The notes beneath the pieces are model-generated. The model did not search any database and was not told the origin of the DNA. It was given only the letters and a program-made list of their open reading frames with translations. A stretch of 64,000 nucleotides of DNA from Pseudorhizobium flavum (GTDB lineage: Bacteria; Pseudomonadota; Alphaproteobacteria; Rhizobiales; Rhizobiaceae). Positions 7,753-14,812 of this stretch are shown one piece after another. Each line of letters opens with the position of its first letter. The first letter of the stretch is position 1. Both the position numbers and the translations under genes were made by a program. The DNA is taken from the NCBI RefSeq assembly GCF_902502825.2, contig NZ_LR723670.1, positions 1,054,001-1,118,000 of the forward strand, given 5' to 3'.

Positions 7753-8007
7753 ATGAGAAATGACAGTTTGTTGCCCCGGCCGTCCGTAGTTGATGATGGC
7801 GAAAGAACGAGCCGGAAGCCGCCGCGTTCCGCCGGTTCCGGCCCCTCGCATCAAACAAGTTCCGCTGTTGCGAAATTGCATCAGGCAGGTTGAGCCGCCA
7901 GGTCACCGCCGCACCGGCTCCGCCGACGGGAAACCAAGCAGCGCCCTTGTTTGTTGAACGGGCAGGAGTCCCCATATCCATGCCTGATGAGGCGAAGGAG
8001 TTTTCTC

Positions 8008-9471
8008 TTGTTCCAGTTCGATAATTCCTATGCGCGCCTGCCCGAGCGCTTCTACGCTTCGGTATATCCGGAGCCCGTGGAAGGGCCGGTCCTCCTGAAG
8101 TTCAACGAGGGCCTGGCTGAGGAGCTCGGCATCGAGGCGGACGTGACCGACCCACAGCGGCTGGCCGCGATCTTTGCCGGCAATGTCGTACCGCAGGGTG
8201 CCACCCCGCTCGCCATGGCCTATGCCGGCCACCAGTTCGGTTCCTTCGTCCCGCAGCTCGGCGACGGACGGGCGATTCTGATAGGCGAGGTCGTCGACCG
8301 GAACGGAACCCGCCGCGATATCCAGCTGAAGGGGGCAGGGCCGACGCCGTTCTCCCGCCGCGGCGATGGCCGTGCGGCACTCGGCCCGGTGCTGCGGGAA
8401 TATATCCTCTCGGAGGCAATGCATGCGCTCGGCGTCCGCGCTACACGCGCGCTGGCCGCCGTCGCGACAGGCGAACAGGTCTATCGCGAGACGCCGCAGC
8501 CGGGCGCCGTCTTCGTGCGGGTGGCGTCGAGCCATGTGCGCATCGGCACGTTCCAGTATTTCGCCGCCCGACAGGATGTCGACGGATTGAGGACACTGGC
8601 CGACTATGTGATCGAGCGCCACTATCCCGAGCTTCGCGAGGTGGAGAAACCCTATCTGGAGCTGCTGCGCGCCGTCGCATTCGCGCAGGCCGATCTCGTC
8701 GCCCGCTGGCTCGGCGTCGGCTTCATCCATGGCGTGATGAACACCGACAACATGACGCTCTCGGGCGAGACGATCGACTTCGGCCCCTGCGCCTTCCTGG
8801 ACGAATACGACCAGATGAAGGTCTTCTCCTCCATCGACCAGGGCGGCCGCTACGCCTATCGCAACCAGCCCGGCATCGCCCAGTGGAACATCGCCCGGCT
8901 CGCCGAATGCCTGCTGCCGCTGATCGACGAGGATCAGGACAAGGCGGTGCTGACCGCCAACCACGTGCTGAGCGAATTCGGCCAGCGCTTCCAGGCGGCA
9001 TGGCTTTCGGTCTTCCGCAACAAGACCGGCTTGTCATCGGAGGAGGAGGGAGACGGCGAACTCGTCCAGGCGCTGCTCGCCGCCATGCAGGACGGCGAGG
9101 CCGACTTCACGCTGACCTTCCGGCGGCTCTGCGACGTAGCAGCCGGCGCGGGTGAGGAGGCCTTCCTCTCGTCCTTCAAGGAAAAGGACAAGGCAACCAC
9201 CTGGCTCGAAACCTGGCGCCAGCGGCTCGAGCGGGAGAGGGCTTCGCAAGAGGAACGCGCTGCCGCCATGCGCGCCGTCAACCCGGCCATCATCCCGCGC
9301 AACCACAAGGTTGAGGAGGCGCTGGCTGCCGCCAACTACGGCGACCTCAGTTTCTTCAACAGGCTGCTGCAGGCGGTGGAACGGCCCTACGAGTACCGTC
9401 CTGAATTCGAGGCCTATACGGTCCCCCCGAAGCCGGAGGAACGGGTGCTGCAGACCTTCTGCGGCACGTGA
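8008..9471 (+). CDS. selO: SelO/YdiU-family protein adenylyltransferase (pseudokinase fold)
   Basis: This 487-residue SelO protein transfers AMP from ATP to Ser/Thr/Tyr side chains of target proteins. In E. coli it acts in the oxidative-stress response. Family motifs are clear: FDNSYARLPERFY at the N-terminus, AMAYAGHQFGSFVPQLGDGRA, QLKGAGPTPFSRRGDGRAALG (Lys and Arg of the inverted ATP site), GFIHGVMNTDNM and IDFGPCAFLDEY (metal Asp). No selenocysteine motif is present. The TTG at 8008 is chosen because AAGGAG (7995-8000) lies 7 nt upstream and because the family starts there; the ATG at 7987 has no SD. It ends back to back with the next gene. Confidence 0.93.
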   Translation: MFQFDNSYARLPERFYASVYPEPVEGPVLLKFNEGLAEELGIEADVTDPQRLAAIFAGNVVPQGATPLAMAYAGHQFGSFVPQLGDGRAILIGEVVDRNGTRRDIQLKGAGPTPFSRRGDGRAALGPVLREYILSEAMHALGVRATRALAAVATGEQVYRETPQPGAVFVRVASSHVRIGTFQYFAARQDVDGLRTLADYVIERHYPELREVEKPYLELLRAVAFAQADLVARWLGVGFIHGVMNTDNMTLSGETIDFGPCAFLDEYDQMKVFSSIDQGGRYAYRNQPGIAQWNIARLAECLLPLIDEDQDKAVLTANHVLSEFGQRFQAAWLSVFRNKTGLSSEEEGDGELVQALLAAMQDGEADFTLTFRRLCDVAAGAGEEAFLSSFKEKDKATTWLETWRQRLERERASQEERAAAMRAVNPAIIPRNHKVEEALAAANYGDLSFFNRLLQAVERPYEYRPEFEAYTVPPKPEERVLQTFCGT

Positions 9472-10086
9472 TCACGGCGTCGCGGTCGCGGTTTGAAAGC
9501 TTCCCTCGATCTTGCGCCCGACCGTGAGCGTCTGGACGAGGTTCGCCGGCAGCCGCTCGCGATAGGCTGCATCCGGCTCGGCACCCAGTGCGTCGAGCGT
9601 CTTGCTGAAGAAGCAGCGGACGGCGGCTGCCTCGGTGATGTCGAAGATTTCCGCATCGGTGAAGCCTTGCGCCTTCAGCCTGCCGACATCCTCTCGGGTT
9701 ATGGAGGTGGCGTCGCGCACGACCTTGGCTGCAAAGCGCATCATTTCCCGCTCCGCCTCGTCGAGCGGAGCGTGAGCGCCGTCGGTGGCGGTGTCGGCCA
9801 GCTGGGTCTCGCTGAAGCCTTCGCGCAGCAGCACGGAGCCGTGCGCCAGCATGCAGTAGGATGACTTCAGTTCCCTGGCCGCCGCCAGCGTCACCAGTTC
9901 GTAGCGGCGCAGGCTCATGTGCCCGCGGATGCTGGCGAGCAGCGCCCCCCATTTTTCCATCACCTCCGGCCGGTGGCCGAAGATGCGGTACATGTTGGGC
10001 AGGTAGCCATAGCTCTCTTCCGCCGAGACATACATGGCGGCGGTGGCGTCGCCCGCTTCGGGGCCGGGGGTGGAGATGAAGGCCAT
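9472..10086 (-). CDS. AhpD/carboxymuconolactone decarboxylase-like protein
   Basis: This 204-residue all-helical protein has a CMD/AhpD core: LRRYELVTLAAARELKSSYCMLAHGSVL. True AhpD peroxidase partners use CxxC plus His. Here the first Cys position is Ser (SSYC), leaving a single Cys and the His. This subgroup is often annotated peroxidase-related, but its chemistry is not settled. The start at 10086 is the ATG giving MAFISTPG; a much longer open frame upstream is a shadow of the permease gene. It lies 92 nt after the NCS2 permease and may be cotranscribed with it. Confidence 0.8.
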   Translation of the reverse strand: MAFISTPGPEAGDATAAMYVSAEESYGYLPNMYRIFGHRPEVMEKWGALLASIRGHMSLRRYELVTLAAARELKSSYCMLAHGSVLLREGFSETQLADTATDGAHAPLDEAEREMMRFAAKVVRDATSITREDVGRLKAQGFTDAEIFDITEAAAVRCFFSKTLDALGAEPDAAYRERLPANLVQTLTVGRKIEGSFQTATATP

Positions 10087-10178
10087 CGGAACTGCTCCCC
10101 AAAGCGGGAAGCATACCCTCAAAGCGCGGTTATGGGAATGCGGCCGGGGCTCTCCCCCGGCCGCGATCTTGTGCCCGC

Positions 10179-11498
10179 TTACGCCTTGCCCGGCTTCGCC
10201 CAGCCGAGCGCATGGTAAAGCGCGATTGCGCCGATGGTCGCCGTGCCGATGCCGTCGAGCGTGAAGCCGGCGACCTCGAGCTTGAAGTTGCCGGCGCCAA
10301 GCACCAGAGCCACGCCAACGGTGATGAGGTTGCGCGGCTCGGCGAAATCCACCCGGTTCTCGACCCAGATGCGCCCCGCCGTCGCGGCGATCAGGCCGAA
10401 GACGACGATCGACAAGCCGCCGAGGACCGGGCCGGGGATGGTCTGGATCAGCGCCCCGAACTTCGGCGAGAAGCCGAGCAGAATGGCGATTGCGGCCGCC
10501 ACGAGGAAGACGAGCGTGGAGAAGATACGCGTCACCGCCATCACCCCCATGTTCTCGGCATAGGTGGTCATGCCCGTGCCGCCGAAGGAGCCGGAGATCA
10601 TGGTGGCGACGCCGTCGCCGATGAAGGCGCGGCCGAGATAGGGATCGAGGTTGCGGTCGGTCATGGCGCCGATCGCCTTGATGTGTCCGAGGTTTTCCGC
10701 CACCAGGATGACGACGACGGGCGCAATCAGCGTGATCGCCGGAACCGAAAAGACCGGTGTCGTGAAGCTCGGCAGGCCGAACCAGGCGGCCGCCGCGACG
10801 CCGGAAAAGTCCACTGGCGTACCCATGCCGAAGCCGTTGGCGAGGACGAGATATAGAAGGTAGGCGAGCGCGCCGCCAATGAGGATCGGCAGGCGGCGGG
10901 TCATGCCGGGGGCATAGACCGCGATCAGACCGACCGCCGCGACCGTGAGGATGGCCACCCAGCGCGACAGCTGGCTGCCGTCCGGGCTGTCCGGGCCGGT
11001 TCCGGATGCGCTGGCGATGGCGATCGTCGCGAGAACGAGGCCGATGGCGGCGACGATCGCACCCGTCAGCACCGGCGGCATCAACCGCTCGATCCAGCGG
11101 TGGCCGGCTGCCATGACGATCACGCCGATCAGCGCATAGAGCGCGCCTGCGACGATGATGCCGCCGAGCGCCACGGCGATGTTCGGATTGGGCGCTCCGG
11201 CAGTCGCTGCGGTCGCGACCAGGACCGGGCCGATGAAGGCGAAGGAGGAGCCGAGATAGCTCGGCACCCGGCCGCCGACGGCAATGAAGAAGATCAGCGT
11301 TGAGATGCCGGAAAACAGGATCGAGACGTTCGGGTCGAAGCCCATCAGGATCGGCGCCAGCACCGTCGAGCCGAACATGGCGACGACATGCTGCAGGCCG
11401 AGCACCATGGTCTGCCCCGCCGGCAGCCGCTCGTCGGGCAGGATGCGCCCCTCCGTCTTCAGCCGCCACCGCGGAAAATAACCGCCACTCTCGCCCAT
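10179..11498 (-). CDS. NCS2-family nucleobase permease (uracil/xanthine type)
   Basis: This inner-membrane nucleobase:cation symporter has 439 residues with about 14 hydrophobic segments. It fits the NCS2 family: LGLQHVVAMFGSTVLAPILMG in the first segment, the signature VAENLGHIKAIG, and SFGGTGMTTYAENMG near the substrate site. The length agrees with UraA/RutG (about 430-440). The start at 11498 (MGESGGYF) is preferred; the frame extends 138 nt upstream without an SD. Uracil or a related pyrimidine is the likeliest substrate, but xanthine cannot be excluded. Confidence 0.9.
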   Translation of the reverse strand: MGESGGYFPRWRLKTEGRILPDERLPAGQTMVLGLQHVVAMFGSTVLAPILMGFDPNVSILFSGISTLIFFIAVGGRVPSYLGSSFAFIGPVLVATAATAGAPNPNIAVALGGIIVAGALYALIGVIVMAAGHRWIERLMPPVLTGAIVAAIGLVLATIAIASASGTGPDSPDGSQLSRWVAILTVAAVGLIAVYAPGMTRRLPILIGGALAYLLYLVLANGFGMGTPVDFSGVAAAAWFGLPSFTTPVFSVPAITLIAPVVVILVAENLGHIKAIGAMTDRNLDPYLGRAFIGDGVATMISGSFGGTGMTTYAENMGVMAVTRIFSTLVFLVAAAIAILLGFSPKFGALIQTIPGPVLGGLSIVVFGLIAATAGRIWVENRVDFAEPRNLITVGVALVLGAGNFKLEVAGFTLDGIGTATIGAIALYHALGWAKPGKA

Positions 11499-11723
11499 TG
11501 GTATTGCCCCATTCCATGAAAAGCCGCCGGCGCATCGAGCTCCAAAGGCAAAGTGCTTCACTGTCTTGATCCGGCGGTCGTATCGACCGCGCGTCGCGCC
11601 GTCGTTAGCGCCAACGGAGGTAGCTGTCATCGGCAACAGAGAGCTTACCCACAGCCGAGGGCGGTCGGTGACGTCGAAGCTCTATGCTGGCGCGGCGGCA
11701 GCCGACGGGGCCGGGTGCCGTGG

Positions 11724-12629
11724 TCAGGCCTGGCGGAGAGGCGCGATGGCCGCGTCGACCTTTGCCGTGATGTCGGGACCGAGCGGCAGGAGAGGCCGTG
11801 GGGGCAGGGCCGAGGACAGGCCCATGAGGTTCGCCGCGGCATACATGACCCGCAGGCTGCCATGTGCCTTGAACAGCTCCCAAAGTGGCGAGAACATCGC
11901 ATCCAGGCGGGCCGTCCCGCTCTCGTCTCCGGCCATCGCGGCCCTCGTCAGCGCGGCCATGGGCCGAGGGAAGAGCCCGCCCGCGACGCTGTAGAAGGAG
12001 TCGGTCCCCGCAAGCAGGGCCTCCGCCGCTCCCCAGTCGCCGCTGTAGCCGATGGCGAATTCCGGGGCCACGATGCGGCGCAGCCGGGCGATCTCGCCGG
12101 AGAAATCACCGTTGCCGGGCAGCGGCATCTTCACGGCCTGGATGGTGGGCAGCGCGGCGAGCCGGCCGATGAGGTCCTGGCTGAAGTTGAAATGGGTGGT
12201 CGACGGATTGTTGTAGACGCAGAGCGGCAGGTCCGTCGCCGCTGCAACGGTTTGATAATGCTGGAACGCTTCCTCCTGCGTGAGCGGCGTATAGGAAACG
12301 GGTGCAAGCAGAAGCGCGTCGGCGCCTGCCGCCGCCGCATCGCGGGCATGTGCGACCGCCTCGTCGGTGCGTAGCGCCCCCACGCCGACGATCACCGGCA
12401 GCCGGCTTCCGACGGATTCGATTGCGGCCTCCGTCGCACGGCGCCGCTCGGCTCGAGAGAGATACATGTAGGTGCCCGTGCTGCCGAGCAGCCCGATCGA
12501 ACGTGCCCCGCTGCCGACGATGCGCTGCAGGAGCCGCTGCAGGGCCTCGGCATCCACGTGGCCGTCCACATCAGCGGGCGTGAGCGGAAAGGCGGAGAGG
12601 CCGGTAAAGAGCGGCAGGGGCAGGGTCAT
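11724..12629 (-). CDS. DapA-family (dihydrodipicolinate synthase-like) aldolase/lyase
   Basis: This 301-residue TIM-barrel protein belongs to the class I aldolase superfamily that includes DapA, N-acetylneuraminate lyase and keto-deoxy sugar aldolases. The Schiff-base lysine is Lys167 (AVKMPLPG) and the catalytic Tyr is Tyr139 (CVYNNPS). GSTGTYMYLSRAER takes the place of the usual GTTGE loop, so the substrate is probably not that of lysine synthesis. The start at 12629 (MTLPLPLF) fits family lengths. No pathway genes are adjacent. The real substrate is unknown. Confidence 0.85.
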   Translation of the reverse strand: MTLPLPLFTGLSAFPLTPADVDGHVDAEALQRLLQRIVGSGARSIGLLGSTGTYMYLSRAERRRATEAAIESVGSRLPVIVGVGALRTDEAVAHARDAAAAGADALLLAPVSYTPLTQEEAFQHYQTVAAATDLPLCVYNNPSTTHFNFSQDLIGRLAALPTIQAVKMPLPGNGDFSGEIARLRRIVAPEFAIGYSGDWGAAEALLAGTDSFYSVAGGLFPRPMAALTRAAMAGDESGTARLDAMFSPLWELFKAHGSLRVMYAAANLMGLSSALPPRPLLPLGPDITAKVDAAIAPLRQA

Positions 12630-12809
12630 CGGCAACTCGCGGAAAAGCAGGAGGATCCGGGAGCGCCAGTATCGGGCTTTCTGCCTGCTTCGCAAGCGTG
12701 AAGAGGGCGGCATTTTTGTGGGTGCCGGTGTCGGGGCGACGGGAGTAGCCTCGTCCTTGGGCTATCGATCGCCGATGGGCGTGCGATCCAGCTTAGAGAG
12801 GAGAGCGAC

Positions 12810-13292
12810 ATGGCCAAGAACACGATCTGCATCTGGTACGACAAGGACGCCGAGGAAGCGGCCAACTTCTATGGGGCGACCTTTCCCGACAGCGCGGTCG
12901 GCGCCGTCACCCGTGCGCCCTCGGACTTTCCTTCCGGCAAGGCCGGAGACGTGATCGTCGTGGAGTTCACGGTCGCGGGCATCCCCTGCATCGGGCTGAA
13001 CGGCGGCCCCACCTTCAAGCACAGCGAAGCCTTCTCCTTCCAGATCATGACCGAAGACCAGGAGGAGACAGACCGCTACTGGAACGCCATTGTCGGCAAT
13101 GGCGGGCAGGAGAGCGAATGCGGCTGGTGCAAGGACAAGTGGGGCATCTCCTGGCAGATCACGCCGCGCGTGCTGACCGAGGCGCTGGCTGCCGGCGGCG
13201 CCGAAGCCAAGCGCGCCTTCGATGCGATGATGACCATGCAGAAGATCGACGTCGCCAAGATCGAGGCGGCGCGTCGCGGAGAGGCGGCATGA
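12810..13292 (+). CDS. VOC-superfamily protein, PhnB-like
   Basis: This 160-residue vicinal-oxygen-chelate fold protein resembles the PhnB/3-demethylubiquinone methyltransferase-like group (despite that name, most members have no shown methyltransferase activity). It has two beta-alpha-beta-beta-beta units, with CIWYDKDAEEAANFYGATFPDS at the first strand and GWCKDKWGISWQITPR near the end, a hallmark of the group. The SD GAGGAGAG lies just before the ATG. Its stop overlaps the start of the DUF4287 gene (ATGA), so the two are translationally coupled. Confidence 0.88.
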   Translation: MAKNTICIWYDKDAEEAANFYGATFPDSAVGAVTRAPSDFPSGKAGDVIVVEFTVAGIPCIGLNGGPTFKHSEAFSFQIMTEDQEETDRYWNAIVGNGGQESECGWCKDKWGISWQITPRVLTEALAAGGAEAKRAFDAMMTMQKIDVAKIEAARRGEAA

Positions 13293-13504
13293 CGGCGAGA
13301 CCCAAGGGCCCCGCCTCCTACTTCCCCTCGATCGAGAAGACCTATGGCCGGCCGATCGGCGAGTGGCAGGAGGTGGTACGAAAGCATTATCCGGCAACGC
13401 ACATGCAGCTCGTCGCAATCCTGAAGAACGAGCACGGGATGGGCCACGGCCATGCAAACGCGGTCGTGGCGCACACGCTGGCGGAGGACAGGCCGAAGGC
13501 TTGA
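13289..13504 (+). CDS. DUF4287-containing protein
   Basis: This 71-residue protein carries the DUF4287 pattern ASYFPSIEKTYGRPIGEWQE followed by HMQLVAILKNEHGMGHGHANAVVAHTL. The function is unknown. It is often found next to VOC/PhnB-like or activator-of-Hsp90-like proteins, as here. Its ATG overlaps the stop of the VOC gene by 4 nt, which fixes the start and implies cotranslation. Confidence 0.85.
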   Translation: MTARPKGPASYFPSIEKTYGRPIGEWQEVVRKHYPATHMQLVAILKNEHGMGHGHANAVVAHTLAEDRPKA

Positions 13505-13745
13505 CTGCCAGGACCGCGGTGCGACGGTCGACGGCCGCCCGGCGAAGGAGCGCCTTGTCCTCATTGTGATGGACTTGGCGTTCCCTCTCTGTCACAAGCC
13601 ACGCGGGACGCGACTGCCGTTATCTTTAGAACGGGGTCGGGCGACCGATTGACGTCACGTTGCTGCCGCGAGATCACGCTGGCCGTCCCGCTTCAATGCC
13701 TTGCATCGAACGGCTGCTAGCCTTGCGGGAACCACGCACGCCCCC

Positions 13746-13770
13746 GGAACCTCTTGCAGCAGCCATTGTT
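13746..13770 (+). promoter_or_regulatory. EcfG-like promoter of the small lipoprotein gene
   Basis: GGAAC (13746-13750), a 16-nt spacer and TGTT (13767-13770) match the EcfG consensus GGAAC-N16/17-CGTT except for one -10 base. The predicted transcript would start near 13778, about 20 nt before the lipoprotein ATG. The rest of the 292-bp gap from 13505 shows no gene. Confidence 0.45.
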
Positions 13771-13796
13771 GAAGCTCCGACCGACAGGAGAACACA

Positions 13797-14066
13797 ATGA
13801 TGCGCCTCTTGATACCCGCCCTGAGCCTTGGCCTCATCCTCGGATTGAGCGGCTGCACGAGCGCTGGCGAGCTGGAGCCGGTTCCCGGCAGCATCACCTA
13901 TGGCGGCCAGCCGGCAACGCGGCTGACCAAGGCACCGGTCGGCAGCACGGTTACCCATCGGTTCCGCGACCAGTTCAACCAGGAATGGGGCGAGCGCTAC
14001 GTCATCCAGCCCGACCGGTCGCTGCGGCTCGTCAGCCGCTACCGGATCGAATACCCCGACGACTGA
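13797..14066 (+). CDS. small lipoprotein
   Basis: This 89-residue lipoprotein has a hydrophobic signal ending in the lipobox LSGC (lipidated Cys20). The short mature domain reads PATRLTKAPVGSTVTHRF and ERYVIQPDRSLRLVSRYRIEYPD, which looks like a small beta domain. GGAGA precedes the ATG. It is probably anchored in the cell envelope; the function is unknown. An EcfG-like promoter suggests induction in general stress. The next tiny gene also has an EcfG promoter. Confidence 0.8.
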   Translation: MMRLLIPALSLGLILGLSGCTSAGELEPVPGSITYGGQPATRLTKAPVGSTVTHRFRDQFNQEWGERYVIQPDRSLRLVSRYRIEYPDD

Positions 14067-14141
14067 GCTTCTGCCGTCCGCAACCTTTCGCGCCGCGCGA
14101 ACCTACCTGGCGGAGCCGTAGCCGACCCGCTCAGGACGCGA

Positions 14142-14167
14142 GGAACTTCCGGCGCACTCGAGGCGTT
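14142..14167 (+). promoter_or_regulatory. EcfG promoter, perfect consensus
   Basis: GGAAC (14142-14146) and CGTT (14164-14167) are separated by 17 nt, an exact match to the EcfG consensus. It lies 28 nt upstream of the ATG of the 25-residue membrane protein gene at 14195. Confidence 0.65.
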
Positions 14168-14194
14168 GTGGGATCGAAACAAAGGAGAAAGAAG

Positions 14195-14272
14195 ATGCTT
14201 AAAGGTATCGTGTTGTGGGCGATGGGCGTGCCCATCTTCGTCATTATCCTGCTCTACTTGTTCATCTTCTAG
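14195..14272 (+). CDS. 25-residue membrane microprotein
   Basis: The tiny protein MLKGIVLWAMGVPIFVIILL (continuing YLFIF) is one transmembrane segment with a PIF kink. AAAGGAG (14181-14187) is well spaced before the ATG, and a perfect EcfG promoter precedes it. Similar micro-ORFs of the MLKGxxLWxxGxPIxIIILLxLF type recur in proteobacteria, from memory; none has a settled function. Membrane location is strongly suggested. Translation rests on the SD and promoter, not on homology I can check here. Confidence 0.65.
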   Translation: MLKGIVLWAMGVPIFVIILLYLFIF

Positions 14273-14344
14273 GATGAACCGCCGGGGCGACGTAGCACGG
14301 TCTGCGGTTGCCGCACCGGCCCAAGCAGGATGCCGACAAAAGGC

Positions 14345-14614
14345 TCAGTGCACGGACTCTTCGTCCGCGTCCTCGTCACCGATAAATGAGTGGATGCCAT
14401 CCTTCTCGGCGGTTGCGAGGAACTCTTCCCAGGCATCCTTGTCCGTCTCGAACGTCCCCTCCCAGGTGGTGACGTCTTCTTCCTGAGAAATGACTTCCAA
14501 CGTCCATCCGCCCGCACTTCCGACCGGCCGGTGGATATCGACGAGCACGGTGACGCCGTCGTCCTCGAATTCTCCTGAAAAATCCGAATATTCCAGCTTC
14601 GGCTCTTTGGCCAT
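14345..14614 (-). CDS. small acidic hypothetical protein
   Basis: This 89-residue soluble acidic protein starts MAKEPKLEYSDFSGEFEDDG and ends in the Asp/Glu-rich GDEDADEESVH. The middle, VTVLVDIHRPVGSAGGWTLEV, looks like beta strands. GAAGGAG 8 nt upstream supports the start at 14614. I do not recognise a characterised family; short acidic proteins like this are frequent in Rhizobiaceae. No operon partner is apparent. Confidence 0.65.
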   Translation of the reverse strand: MAKEPKLEYSDFSGEFEDDGVTVLVDIHRPVGSAGGWTLEVISQEEDVTTWEGTFETDKDAWEEFLATAEKDGIHSFIGDEDADEESVH

Positions 14615-14812
14615 CGGGCGCTCCTTCGTCGATCCCCGCCACGGCGCGGATGCCGCGATTCATGGCGCTACCATAGGATGATTATGTGCTTGCGCAATGA
14701 CGGCTGTCTTCGATCACGCGCCGGCCCTGCTGACGCTCGCCGTCGGGCTTGTCCGCCTCGAGCGTTTCGACGTCCGGCATATATCGGGCGGGGGTGATGG
14801 CCAGGCGGCTGA

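Noticed and set aside
8065..8085. PEPVEG string in SelO resembling a translated palindromic repeat known from other genomes
   Set aside because: There is no surrounding palindrome, and the residues fit the SelO N-terminal alignment without a gap.
9472..11535. 687-residue frame joining the AhpD-like gene to upstream sequence
   Set aside because: Only the last 204 residues are real protein; the rest is an out-of-frame shadow of the NCS2 permease.
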